This document shows, piece after piece, positions 1 to 35,110 of a DNA stretch of 64,000 bases. Made by a program: the position numbers and the translations under genes. Where the stretch lies: positions 70,387,712-70,451,711 of the forward strand of contig OY740769.1 in the NCBI GenBank assembly GCA_963513935.1. Reading direction: 5' to 3'. The DNA is from Aphrophora alni. Taxonomy: Eukaryota > Arthropoda > Insecta > Hemiptera > Aphrophoridae. The notes under the pieces were generated by a model. It was given only the letters and a program-made list of their open reading frames with translations, did not search any database and was not told the DNA's origin. The number at the start of each line of letters is the position of its first letter. Position 1 is the first letter of the stretch.

Positions 1-23337
<23,337 letters not shown>

Positions 23338-24401
23338 ACTTTATCAAACGATATTTGAGTGAGATTTTACTATCTTATATATCATACTCACACACTGTTG
23401 TCTAAAATATAGACCTTTCCTCACTATCACACATTCTCTAAATTTGTTGTTTGTACTACTACTTTATTTTCATTAATTCTAATTTCTAACAAAATTCTAC
23501 TTGTATACATCAGAGAAATAACTTAAACATTTTCATTTTGTGGGTCAAATTTAGGGTTTCTCGTCATTAAAATTTATCTAAGATAAAGACTCACGATTTT
23601 GGGAGAGGGTTTTCAGAAGCTTTTTTTTTGCTGTAAGTGACCATTTGGGCTGTGAATCCGAGTTAGTTTTGCATGGGTATGATATTAATACAAGGTTATG
23701 GAGAGTGTTATTTCTTATTACTGATAAAGTATAATTTAGGAAACTTTCATTTTACTAAAGAATATTTATTTGCTATTTACATAAGTAGTGTAGACTGTAA
23801 AAGTCCTTAAAAATAACACACTTTTATAACAGTTCCATACATAGCCAATAACTATACCCAAATATTAGTTTCATGTTTCAAGCATGTTTTTTAATTAAGT
23901 TTCAACTTTTTAAATGTAATTATGTATAATTCTAGTGTATAAATAAACAAGATGTTTTTAGTTTATCAAATATGTGTTTAAATGTTTCCTTCCAATCTTT
24001 GTGAGAATAGGCTTAACAAATTGTACCTAACATTTTATGCTATATACATGTTTAAAACATTTGTTCAATTTTAATAATTTTCTAACAGTATTATCAGATA
24101 TCCACTAAATCCACATTCATAGTATAAAGTGGATATATAAGTGAACATATTCATAAAAGCCTAAAGAGGATTTTCCCTTAAATCAACATCCACTACACAC
24201 ATCAACACCAATTCTCATCAAATTAAAAAGGTTTCCAATTAATAAAAAGACCACTTTAGACTGTGCCATGTTAATTATAGAGTCATTATCTCATGAATGG
24301 AAAGGGATTATATAGTGATAGGTTTGAAAAGAAGAAATTAAATAAGTAAAACTGCTTCATATATTTACACAATGTTCTTATCAAGTACAATTTTAATTAA
24401 T
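23338..24401. other. Intergenic spacer between convergent PAAF1 and RPF2
   Basis: About 1.06 kb separates the PAAF1 stop from the RPF2 stop. It should contain both 3' UTRs. The only good plus-strand AATAAA I see downstream of PAAF1 is at 23942-23947. No convincing separate gene is visible. Confidence 0.7.
23942..23947 (+). promoter_or_regulatory. Candidate PAAF1 poly(A) signal
   Basis: Canonical AATAAA about 605 bases after the PAAF1 stop. It is the first such hexamer downstream on the plus strand. The assignment is by position only; cleavage site and use are unknown. Confidence 0.4.
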
Positions 24402-24602
24402 TTAAACAACTTCCATTGCTTTGCTTACTGCATTCTGTTTAGCAGCTTCTTTGCGTTTGCGTTGCTCTTTCTTTTCGGATATTGACTTTTTCAGTCCTTT
24501 CATTTTCCTTGTTTGTAGCTTATTAATATTCTGCTTTGTCATGTGAACTCTGCCTACTTTGGTACCAAATACGTTGTGTGAAATGTTCTTAACCTTCTTC
24601 GC
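24402..24602 (-). CDS. RPF2: RPF2 terminal coding exon
   Basis: Acceptor ATATCTTTTAG precedes 24602. It encodes AKKVKNISHNVFGTKVGRVH, then MTKQNINKLQTRKMKGLKK and a Lys/Arg-rich tail ending KAMEVV with TAA at 24404-24402. The basic tail fits an rRNA-binding nucleolar protein. Confidence 0.93.
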   Translation of the reverse strand, partial: AKKVKNISHNVFGTKVGRVHMTKQNINKLQTRKMKGLKKSISEKKEQRKRKEAAKQNAVSKAMEVV

Positions 24603-27600
24603 CTAAAAGATATAAAACAAAAATATACTAAACCTTTGTTCAGATTGGAATTCAAATACTTTAAATCATGGCCATTAAACCTAAGACATAGAAGAAAACT
24701 CTGTAAATACAATTTCTGTATTCTTTTTTAAACAATCATTAAACTCGTTCTCATATTCGTGTAACATATACACTTAAATGTTTTAACCAATTGTCTTAGG
24801 TCTTGGAAAATTTACTGTCAGACAGGTCTGGACACAATTTAGATATGATCAAAACTAACTAGTTGAGGTATTGCAATTAAAACCCTTTAATTGAGGGTTT
24901 GTTTAAACTCTGGTTCTAGTATCTTTTCCCCTCTGCTATGATGGTTGCCTGTCCTCAATAATCTTATGGCTATAAATTTACATTTTAAACATGGATGATA
25001 ACCTTATTGAATACATAATAGACTAAAACTAAAATGTGATATTCATGTTTGTATTTCTATCATTGTTAATTTCATACCTACACCTGGTATAATGGTCTTG
25101 TACCATTAATCTTCATTAAGAATGCTACAAATACTCTTTAATGTAAGCAAAAATAAACTTCTTTTCTTTAATAATAAAATGCTGTAAGATTAATAAGGAT
25201 GGGAAACCATCATAACCAAACAAAAAGATTATAAATTAATTAATTCAAATTGTTTCTGTGGAATCCTCAATATAAAACGAAGTTATAAAGGTAATGGTTT
25301 ACAATTATTTTGTCACCTCTAACTTCTTTAGTATTTAGATATGTTATCAACAATGGACTACAAACGACAGATAAAAATGTTTGAAGGCCCAGAACAACTA
25401 GAAAATACCAGTTACACAGGGTCAAAGTCTTATCAATGCTGCGATATGAAGCGGTTCTTTGCAGTCAGTTCTAATGGCGTCGTGTTCCAGTTTCAATCCA
25501 TTTACCTACGAAAGGTTTGGCTACCTATATATATATATAGCTACCTGGCCAAACCTGTCATGATAGCCTATATAATTATCTCGCAAAGTAAGCATTTTAA
25601 ACTTAAATAAACATACAAAAGGTTTGGGCTGGTGGATGGGTCAGTTCTAATGGTGTTGTGTTCCGGTTTCAATCCGTTTCTGTGCGACAATAGTGAGCTA
25701 ACTTTAAGTTTATAGTGATTACCGAAAATAAAGACACTTTGCACAATTTCATATACAATAACGGTGTTTTGCCGAAATAAAAAAAAAAAATGTCCGGAGT
25801 GCGGTAATGACATGACTCTAAATGAGGAAATAGGTCAGTTTCGCTGTAACGAACGTGTCATTGTAATGAAAAGTAGACGCAAGAAAGTGTCTAAACAATG
25901 CAACAAAACTGCATCCAAATAAATTCAGTTTTTTTAACATCATAATCTGACCAAACAACAAATTTGTAGATTTGCAGCTTTCTGGATTTGTTTAAAACCA
26001 CCCAGACAAGACATTTTGCTGAACGAAATTAATATTTCATCGTGAACCTGTGTAGATTGGTGTTCCTACTTACGGGAGGTTTGCATATCAGAAGTAACAC
26101 ACTTATCTAGTGCATTACATAAGTGGAGTGCATTACATAGTGTGGAGTTGGTGTTGTTGTGGAAATAGACGAGGCAAAAATAGGCCATAGGAAGTATAAT
26201 CGTGAACGGTTAGTACAAGGGAACTGGATTTTTGGCAATTATATAGAAGTACATCAAACCTGGCACCACAATTGTGAGTGATTGTTGGAGAGCTTATAAT
26301 TGATTGCAGTACGAAGGTTACAGACATCTGGCTGTGAACCACTCAGACCATTGAACGTACATGACGTGAAGTGCGAAGTACTGTGCAGTGGTACAGAACA
26401 GGAAACATCATCTAGTTGGGCACCTAGCAGAATTTATCTTTAGAAGAATTTATCCAGATTATAGTAGCCGTATTCACGCTATTTTTAAAGTCATAGGTTA
26501 TTTGTACAATGGCGAAGACAATAGCCAATGAGCACCTTGTGAACCATCTCCAAACTCCAATGCCAGTAGCTCATCTGAAGATGACTTCTAAAGTAAGTAT
26601 CCCACTTTTTTTTACTTTTCCGGGCCATAATAAATGTTATTCCTTTATTTACAAACATAAATATGTCAAATGTCTTCATACTAAAAAAGTTAGAGGTGAC
26701 AAAGTAATTGTAAACAATTACCGATATAAAAATTTTATAATAATGTCCTATTGGTAAAATCTTAAATTTATTAAAGAAAGATATGCTACTCCACTATAGA
26801 CTATGCATATTTTACATGATTAACTCAGTACATCTATAGACCTATTGTTAATTTTACACTCTTATTCATAACAGCTCTATTAAAATAAATATATAATATA
26901 TTTTAGTCTTACTTCTGTTAACAGTGAGCTTGTTTAGTATTAAATTTGAGATTAGATCTTGTCACAATTTTCTTGTTAAATTATTTCCGAAAATACAAAA
27001 GTTAACCTAAATTTCCAAAAGAAAATGTTTTCTTTATATGAGTTTACCCCATTAATTTCTCTCAGGGAATATAGTAAGAAACCCCCCTTTAAACAAATAA
27101 AACTGATTCATGTATTTACACAACATGTAAATTTCTTATTTAAATTTTTTGATTCATTTGAGAATTTTAAACAAAATTTAGAAATCAAACTTTGGAGTTT
27201 TCAACTATACAAACAAATGTGAAAATACTACAAACATTAGTCCAACTATTTATTTGAAATGATCTTCTTTTCTTTTATTTGGCATGAAGTAAAACTTATC
27301 CAGTTTTTTATATTATGTCTACAAACTTTGAAAAGCTGTAAGATGCCCCATCTAAAAATGGAATGGCTAGGAATTTTAAGTAGTCTGAGGAAAAGGCAGC
27401 AATTTCATTAATACTGGAAAATCAAACTTTTTTTTAGTTCGTATTAGGCCAGTTTATCCCGACCTCCAGTTACAATTCAGCTTAATCATGTTATGATGTA
27501 GCAAGAGGAAGAATGGCACACAATCGTTTCACATACTTATAGCCTTTGTTCATAACACTTATGCATAAATAATTAAAATATTATTAGCAGAAATGATGAG

Positions 27601-27745
27601 TGAAAAATGTTCCTTTATAAAACTGAAATAATTTTAAAACATTAAATTAAATTCTTAGAAAATACTGACAAATTAGAAAATTGACCAAATACGTTTTTAA
27701 TTTGAAAATATTTTGTAGCTAAATTTCTATTAAAAAAATTTAGTG

Positions 27746-27824
<79 letters not shown>

Positions 27825-28123
27825 TCCCTCCCTCTCTCTCTCTCTCTCATGTCACATTTTTTGGAATTTTGGAAGAGAGCTTGTGTCAGCTGATTAGTTT
27901 GAACAGTATCTGACTTAACATAATTTATTTCGTAATAATTATTATCAACAAAACAACAATACTATTTTAATATAGGAACAAAGTTTAGACTCTAGCTGGA
28001 TCCTAAACTTTTCATCTAATTGGGGTTTATATTCCCTCTTTCATTTTCCTATAAAGTCTCTCTTGACCAACTCTTGTTTTTTTCAACCCTGATCTTCTTC
28101 CATCTCTCTCTCTCTCTCTCTCC

Positions 28124-28196
<73 letters not shown>

Positions 28197-29865
28197 TCCA
28201 TGGTAACATGGTGAAATTTGGTATACACGTTTACTAGTAGGTGTTTTACTAGAGAAGGATGATGACCACAAGAGTTTTTCATTTTAAAACAAAAAAAAAT
28301 TACTAGTGTACCGATTTTCCATGTGAAATCTTGAAATTTCAAAAAAATAAAGACAGTATGCGCACTAATATTTTCACTGTTACTGAAAAATCTATGGTTC
28401 TTCCGGTTCTATTAAAAATTTTTACCTATTTACGCCGAATATTTTAGTCGGATTTACCTTGAAATCCGACTAAAATTGAAAGGGAAAAAATATTATGGGT
28501 CAGGAATAATTCAGGTTAGTTTAAAAATCCAAATATGTTATTTTCACTTTCTCTAATTCTCTAAACACTCTGAAATTATAAATTTAGGAGGATAAGTAAT
28601 GAAAAAGGCGGGAATTCCAGTAATCTGTGTTGGAGACACCTTGATGGATAGATACACAAAAAGAAACAAACCTTCAATGCCTTAGGTTGCTTGCAAGCTA
28701 ATTTGAAAAGATCGTCAGATGCTAGTTTTGTTCTTCTAAGCTTAAAATCAATAGAAGGCCCTATCTCTTCCAATTCAACTCTTGGTGTCCGGCTGCCTGA
28801 TTTTTTTAACTGTATCCTTTGAAAACAGAAAAAGTTAATTATTACAATATGAATAAATCCACCCTTACTTCTATTTTATATTAATTGTAAGAACACAAGT
28901 CAACTTTGGCTAGAAATATTTCTAAATAACTCAATTCTTAGAAATTTACTTCCAATATTTCGAGTAATGATATCTGAAGAAAATACACAAAACAATAAAT
29001 AACCGCAGTAAGACTTTTTCCTTTTATAGATTCATGTTCAAAGAGTTCTTATTCACCTTAGAGAAGTAAAATTATTCAATAGAAGTTCATGAAACAATTT
29101 TATAATTGAATTGGTAAGATAGATAAAATAAAAACAAACACGAAAATAATTTGCACAGAGTTTTATAAATGAAACTAACACCCAATCTGAAATCAAATTT
29201 TATGAACTTGTTTTTTTAGCCCTAGATTTTTCAATTACTTATTTAAAACCAATATCAATCTTAAACTCAGGTCCCTTCAAAAACATTAATATAATTTATT
29301 GTCAAAACCATTAGTATTTTAAAAGGACACCATATTAAGAGAAATAGGAAAAATGACACTATTTCAAATATTGAACTCAGAGATTCAAAATTTATAAAAA
29401 TGGACAATAATTGACATGACGTTTCACTCCCCCCTCCCTTTTCAATGTACAATATTTTCAGCTGACCAAAATTGAATTATTCTATGAAACATTGTAATAA
29501 ACTACACAATATTCATTTATTCAAACCACCTGTTTGTTTATGAAATAATGTAAGACAATCCATTTTCATTCAGGCATTTTTAAACCATAAAAGACTCAAA
29601 GTAAAGTGATTTTTTTTAAAGATACCTCACTGAAATAATTATAATGTGAAAGTCTAAATTTGATTAAGTTGTGGTTATATTGAAATAAAGTTGATAATTA
29701 GTATACGTGTAATTCAAATCTTAAAAATGTGAGAAGAAGCAAATTGTCACCTAAAGCCCAGTTTAAGATTGAAAGTAGTCTCAAACTTGGAAATACTCAA
29801 AATAAAATTAAAACTCAAACTCAAAATGGTTATATTTCGCTGATACATCATGAAGCTTAAATTTG

Positions 29866-29930
<65 letters not shown>

Positions 29931-32900
29931 CACCAATACTAAAAATATCTGATACAAAAACGGTCAAAACTTGGTATTGAAATTCATGAAAAATAAAAAT
30001 TGATTATACATAAATATATTATTCCATTTGTTTATAGTTTGTTTTCTCTTTAAATATTTTACCACATTTTATATTAAAATAAATAAAATTTAACCAATAG
30101 TAAAAAGGCCTAAGCTACATTTTTATTCAGGGAATAAAGTTTACAAATGAATTGGAAAGTTATTAAACCTGTAACTGCGCATATATATCCTATCTTCATC
30201 AGCAGTAAACATGATGACATGTTCTAAACCTTGGAGACGAACAGCTCGAATAGTTTCTCGCCTTAGAAAGTCTATAAACAAATTCTGCAGTCTCTTTAAA
30301 TCTGGATTTAGATCAAACTGAGGTCCAGCAAAAAGAAGGCAAGGTTTAAGTCCTAGGGCGATTTTCTCTGTAGTAAATTCAGACAAGCTTTTATATTGCT
30401 CAACTCCAAGTTCAACCATATCCAAAAGTTGGTCATCAAACATTCTCCCTAAAACAGGAACATCTTTTATTTTATTTTAAGAGATGTATCAATACTCAAA
30501 AGAACAACAAAATAAATAAAATAGCAATTAAAATTGATAGATTTAAATGAAGTAAAGATCCTTCCTTACTTATAAAAAATATTATTGGGTTACTATGTAA
30601 GCTTTACTCTTGGTTTTCAAAATAAATTTTCAAATACCTAATCAATGGCATAAAACATTGCAAAAATACATTTAATTCAAATTTCCTTAGAACTACAAAT
30701 TTGAACATTTTTGTCATAATTTTAAATTCATGTGAAAGTACAATCCTAGATTGTCATGATAGACCTTTGTTATGCCAGAATGCCGCTAGCTTCAAATGGA
30801 TGGAAAAATAATGTATGGCTAATGAATTTATATTCCATGTACAGCTCTATTTAATTCTATCCAGCAACCCAATTTTCATGAAAAAAATAAACCAATACAC
30901 ACAAGTTGATGTCAAAAATGTTTCACTAACCTTTAAAATGAGGTATAATTCGACCTATGCTTACATTTAAGATTTTTTAGACTTTCTCCACAGGACGTCC
31001 CCCCCAAAGCGAAAAAAGACAGTTAAAATGTCCAAAAAGTCAGTAACTACAGTGAGGACGTAATCCTAGAGTTTCATTGTTCTGCGTTTATTAATCAAAT
31101 AAATATTAAGGGGTTTCCAGACTTTTTGAACACCCGGTATATATATATATTACAGTCTCTACTCACTTTGCTCATGTTAGTGTCTCGGCCCATAGCGGAC
31201 CTTGAAGCTGTACATGGATTCACAGTCACTATGCTTTTGTCATTGACTCAACCGTGCCAAATCTCTTAACTATAAAAATACATATCACATATTCTAGAAA
31301 GATCAGGGTTGGAAATTGCATTTTGACCATAATCTCTGGTATTTGTCATTGTAGATATGTGGGGTTGGTAGCCTACTATGTATAACTTACATAAGATTAT
31401 AGTTTAGTAATATTGTATTAGTTACATATGTTACTTAGAATGACTCGGAGCATTTGATAATGTTTTACTATTTAGAAAGTGGTCAAATAGGTTTAGGTCA
31501 TGCTCCTCTTCCATAAATAAATATTGAGTTTGACTTGTGAGATAATATTAAATAGTCTAAAACTTGAACACAAGATCTCACAAAAATTACGTTTACTTAA
31601 TCAAGCGTGTTTCAACGACAAAGTTGCCATCCTCAGTGATACATGAGCTACAATAACTAAACTTATAACTGGTGTAAACCCCTCCTTCCACATTCTGTAT
31701 AAATACAGAGTGTGACAGTATTAGGCTGGTTAGTTTATTATAAATCATGTATCACTGAAGACATTTTTGTTGAAACATCTTTGATTTAAATGCATAAATC
31801 TGACAATTGTTATCTGGTTTGGTATTTTAAATTGAGAAGTGAACAAAAACTATTTAAAATGTCCACCATTTTGACATTTTCTATTAAATTTTATGGAATA
31901 TCAATACGGTTCTATAATATAATAACACTATAGACTCCTATTACAAATTTCATATTCCTTCTTTTAGCGGCTATCATAATTGCGTACAGACAACATGTCG
32001 AAAATCATTTTTCCATTTTCCTGAGACCATGAAACATGAAGGTCAATCAAAAAACAGAAGTTGAAATTTTTGAAGATTAGCAAACTCATCCATCCCTCAT
32101 ATGAGGGTGAGTAAAGTAAAATCAATTCTAAAAGCCTTAGAACAAGAAACATTTCAAAAAAGATTAAGTTCATACTTACCCAGTATAAGATTATTTGGTC
32201 TCTTTTTGTTGTGAGATGTAAATGTAAACATCGATGCAGTGTGTTTCTTGCAGAATCCTTCGATTGGGACTATATTTTCAAAAGGGAGCACATCATTTTT
32301 CCTGTTAAAATGTACTGCATCTGGTTTCTTCAACTGGTACTGAAAAATATTAGTAATAGGCTAAATTAAATATGACTGAAAAATTCATGTTTCCTCTTCA
32401 GATTATTTTATTGGATAACAATAACAGCAAATTTGTATTAACCCTGAACTAATTAACTGCAATGTTATGTAAATAGCCTGCTATGTAATATGGAATAGGG
32501 ACAACCAATCTAGTTATTCCCATCCTCTATTATAAGGTGATGATGATCGAAAGGTTTTTCGCCTTTAAACAATAAGAGGAAAAATCCATCCTCCATTATA
32601 ATTAATGAACTTGCTACTGATCTGATTGAAAATTTTTTTTGTATACTACTGGAGTGTGATAAAAAAAGAACTCTAACTTATCATTTTACATTAAATTAAC
32701 ATTTATAGTGAGCCGACATCCCTAGATGTTATATCCTGATAACAGTTTTATGACATAAATACATGTAGATGAATGAAGAGTGTCTGTATGGAATAACTAT
32801 GATTTGCCAATTGACCAAATATGGAAATGAAATGTTCTGTCATTTTTAAAAATATGTAGAACACTCATACCTTTAAAAAATATATATATGTTTTAATAAC

Positions 32901-34677
32901 TGAAATATAAAATGTATCTGTTGAAACAGTTCATAACAAAATTCGATAAACATAGATATTGCTAACTCTTAAGAAAATGCTATTTGTAAAATTGAAACAT
33001 CTCATGTCTGGAAGTTTTTTTAAAGATCCGATCAGACATTTTAAGGAAAATTTCATCATAGAAAAAGTATCAAGGAGACTGAATAATTTACATAACAACT
33101 ATTCATGTACATACTTTTTTGTATTTTTTGTAATGTTAAATAAAGAATGACAAACATATTTTATAATTTAAAGCATACTTAAATGTTTACTGCTGTAACA
33201 ATTATTTTTAATCTTATTTTTATACTTAACAATTCGATTTAAAGTAAATCAAACTAGTAATCAGTGTGATTAATAAATTGATCTTAAAAATAAGACTAAT
33301 TCAAATATTTATTCCTTTTAAATATTGTTTTAAACATCAAATCTATGTTACGAAATTGATTATGTAACTATGAAAATTTTTGGGGTTCTTGTGTTAAAGA
33401 CCCCCCTTTTTTTGTTCATCAAAGAGGAACTAATTAAAATAACACATTTTCTAAAGATTTATTAACTTTGTAAAGGTTTAATACTGAATGATTTCATGAG
33501 TCTATTTGAATATATTATAACATAATCTGACCTAACTTAACGTATTCGCGGAGTTTTTGATGTAGACTAAATTAAAATGTAGATTATATTAGTGGTAACA
33601 ATCATCACACACTAGATCTAGTTAGTTAGGATCATCACACACACACACACACATATATATATATAACGTGTTATATATATATGTGTTATATATATATATA
33701 TATAACACACACACACATATATGTAACGTGATATAATATATAAATACGAGGTTTTATATTTATATTTGAATTCAATATTTATATTGAAATCGTTATACCA
33801 GTTTTTTACAGTGTCGTAGGATGTTGCTTCATCACCGTATAAAGAATTACGTTCAATGTTGCACTTTTGTCTTGACAATTCACAACAAAAAATAATCACG
33901 AATATGTTTCACGAGTTAATTCCATTCCCCCCTCCCCCGAGACGAACTTTTAAAATTTCTGTAAACAACACAAATTACACTCAAATGATAAAATGTTATG
34001 AATAAAGTTATATAGACATATAATAATATTAAAATTATAGGACTAAAATTGAAAAATATAAATAAAGTTATTGATATAAAAAAATAAGGAAGCGGAGGTC
34101 CATATAATAACCCGGTATCATTTTTTAAATAATTTATTATTCAAACAGGTTTTACGAATTTCAAACACATATATGTAATTGTATATTAACTACATTATTG
34201 AATTTTGAAATCGAAACTGAAGAGAAAAGAAACTAAAATAGTATCCTTTTCCTGTTTTGATTGATTTTCATAGAAAATTTAGTAAAAATTACCTAATAGT
34301 AGGCTAATTTTCAAAACCTTTACAGAAAAACATTAAATAAAAACAAACATCATTGCATTACGAGACACAATACCTCCATTTTCATATAAATGTGAAGAAA
34401 TATTATTTCACTTTTTTATTTTAAAAATATGATGACATTATTATACATAGCTTTGTTTTATTGATATGCAATGGATTTTATAACCTAAAAATAAAAATTC
34501 TTTGAAAAATTAAAATAGTAACAAAATGAATATAGGCTACTCACCAAATCTTTCATACACTCTCGTACAACTTCACTAGTGCTTTTTCCTTTTATAAACA
34601 ACGTTTGTTTTGTGTTTTCTATGAGTTTCGGTTCTCTGTTACTTAGTACTTTCTTTCCTTTGTGTGTGGTTGGTTTT
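24402..34677 (-). CDS. RPF2: RPF2, ribosome production factor 2 (Brix domain; first exon not found)
   Basis: Nucleolar assembly factor that with RRS1 recruits the 5S RNP (5S rRNA, uL18, uL5) to pre-60S particles. Exons in transcript order: 34677-34545, 32339-32180, 30448-30169, 28816-28672, 24602-24402. All junctions are GT/AG and the phases agree. Family blocks appear in order: REPKLIENTK and LFIKGK; LKKPDAVHFNRKND; TSHNKKRPNN; the Brix segment with LDMVELGVE, KPCLLFAGPQFD, LIDFLRRET, VRLQGLEHVIMFT and IYMRSYR; then LKKSGSRTPRVELEE-IGPS, LRRTKLASDDL, FGTKVGRVHM, NKLQTRKMKGLKK and a lysine-rich tail ending KAMEVV. The coding part seen is about 306 residues, the usual family length. The initiator Met must lie in a short exon upstream of 34677 that ends in phase 2; I could not locate it. 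Confidence 0.94.
25463..25694. repeat. Direct repeat pair (~50 bp) around a small palindrome
   Basis: GTCAGTTCTAATGGCGTCGT at 25463 recurs as GTCAGTTCTAATGGTGTTGT at 25643, each followed by GTTCC-x-GTTTCAATCC. Between them lies the palindrome at 25513-25556, and GGTTTGGGCTGGTGG precedes the second copy. Confidence 0.75.
25513..25556. repeat. Small palindrome, family member 1
   Basis: AAGGTTTGGCTACCTATATA is mirrored by TATATAGCTACCTGGCCAAACCT. The two arms of about 20 bases fold into a hairpin around TATATATATA. It resembles palindromes at 40222/42862 and 42972-43018. Confidence 0.8.
25785..26350 (+). pseudogene. Merlin/ISXO2-like (IS1595-type) transposase relic
   Basis: Begins with a CPECGNDMTLNEE zinc-ribbon start, then an RCNERVIV...RRKK stretch. 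After decay comes VVEIDEAKIGHRKYNRER with LVQGNWIFGN (26156-26245), the first catalytic-Asp block of ISXO2-like enzymes. A shifted frame then gives GTTIVSDCWRAYN and GYRHLAVNHS (about 26262-26345), the second-Asp block. The last block (a NTIE-SxW type) is not seen. Frameshifts and stops make it dead. It lies in RPF2's largest intron, on the opposite strand. Confidence 0.8.
26511..26594 (+). other. Unassigned exon-like segment with GTAAGT donor
   Basis: ATGGCGAAG starts a 28-codon open stretch (MAKTIANEHLV...LKMTSK) that ends exactly at a GTAAGT donor-like hexamer at 26595. Another frame of the same bases reads CEPSPNSNASSSSEDD, so the coding frame is uncertain. No partner exon was found. It could be the first exon of the neighbouring transposon or chance. 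Confidence 0.2.
27751..27848. repeat. (CT)n tract
   Basis: Pyrimidine-only CT repeat of 98 bases with a few CCCT interruptions, in an RPF2 intron. Confidence 0.97.
28103..28191. repeat. (CT)n tract
   Basis: Second CT tract of 89 bases, 254 bases after the first and about 480 bases from an RPF2 exon. Arg-Glu or Leu-Ser frames across it are artefacts of the repeat. Confidence 0.97.
28672..28816 (-). CDS. RPF2: RPF2 exon: LASDDL block
   Basis: Acceptor TTTTCAAAG and donor GTTTGT. It encodes IQLKKSGSRTPRVELEE, then IGPSIDFKLRRTKLASDDL and PKALK. A second AG six bases downstream would put a stop in frame, so the upstream AG is the one used. Confidence 0.92.
28817..30168. other. RPF2 intron, no gene seen
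   Basis: AT-rich, apart from the poly(A) run listed separately. Confidence 0.4.
29866..29926. repeat. Poly(A) tract, 61 bases
   Basis: Uninterrupted A run in an RPF2 intron. It could be a retroposon tail, but no body is recognised upstream. Confidence 0.98.
30169..30448 (-). CDS. RPF2: RPF2 exon: Brix core
   Basis: Acceptor CTGTTTTAG and donor GTTTAA. It holds the central Brix domain: RMFDDQLLDMVELGVE, KPCLLFAGPQFD, LIDFLRRET, VRLQGLEHVIMFT and RIYMRSY. The donor is a weaker consensus than its neighbours, but phase and homology require it. Confidence 0.93.
31587..31790. repeat. Inverted Penelope-type tails
   Basis: Two diverged inverted copies, 31587-31668 (minus orientation) and 31724-31790 (plus), share CATGTATCACTGA(G/A)GA and GTTGAAAC. 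Each has a CTGARGA...GAAA core. No coding part remains between them. The arrangement matches the inverted tails at 3.7-4.4 kb. Confidence 0.5.
32180..32339 (-). CDS. RPF2: RPF2 exon: LKKPDAVHF to NKKRPNN
   Basis: Acceptor TATTTTTCAG and donor GTAAGT. It encodes YQLKKPDAVHFNRKND... and TFTSHNKKRPNNLIL, the hallmark NKKRPNN of RPF2. It ends with one base of a Gly codon. Confidence 0.93.
32340..34544. other. RPF2 intron, no gene seen
   Basis: AT-rich. At 33636-33730 there is a compound (CA)n/(TA)n microsatellite with mirror and inverted symmetry around AACGTG. No coding relic is recognised. Confidence 0.5.
34545..34677 (-). CDS. RPF2: RPF2 exon: N-terminal REPKLIENTK block
   Basis: Acceptor TTTGTTTAG precedes 34677 on the minus strand and donor GTGAGT follows 34545. 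It encodes KPTTHKGKKVLSNREPKL onward to CMKDL. The first base completes a codon begun in the missing upstream exon. A TTG upstream in the same frame lies inside the acceptor region and is not a plausible start. Confidence 0.9.
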
Positions 34678-34928
34678 CTAAACAAATAAACTAAATCAAC
34701 ATACAGTGTGCTACAACTTTACACTCGCACAATCTCTACAAAAATATTTGTAGGATCTAACTTTATTTACAGAATATAAAAGACTAGAACAGTTTTGTTA
34801 TTATTTTTATCTATAAGCTACTATTTACCACTAGTTTACCATTTATTGCCAAACGAATTACATAAAAACAAAGTGTCATTACAATATAGTTATTCAACAA
34901 TGGTCTAAGAGACCATAAGCAGAATCAT

Positions 34929-35110
34929 GGGCGTACCCAGCGAGGGGCAGGGGGGGGGGGCAGCTGCCCCCGCCTGGAAGCAAAAATAAATCTTTATTAT
35001 ACATTTTGTTCCTGGAATTTAATACAATTCTTGAAATAACTATTTTAATAATCAATTTTATATTGAATGACCATGGCTTGCCCCCTCTAGTTTTGATCCT
35101 GGGTACGCCC
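34929..35110. mobile_element. 182-bp MITE with GGGCGTACCCA ends
   Basis: GGGCGTACCCAG on the left is inverted as CCTGGGTACGCCC on the right. The left part is rich in G runs (GGGGCAGG... then CAGCTGCCCCC) and the right half is AT-rich with TTGCCCCCT. There is no coding potential. A target duplication is not clear. Confidence 0.7.

Noticed and set aside
27751..28191. CRISPR-like array
   Set aside because: These are simple dinucleotide repeats without spacers, in a eukaryotic intron.
28020..28342. Leu-Ser or Arg-Glu rich frames
   Set aside because: They are translations of a (CT)n tract on one strand or the other.
34683..34685. TTG as start of the RPF2 N-terminal exon
   Set aside because: It sits inside a good intron acceptor (TTTGTTTAG), and eukaryotic genes rarely start at TTG.
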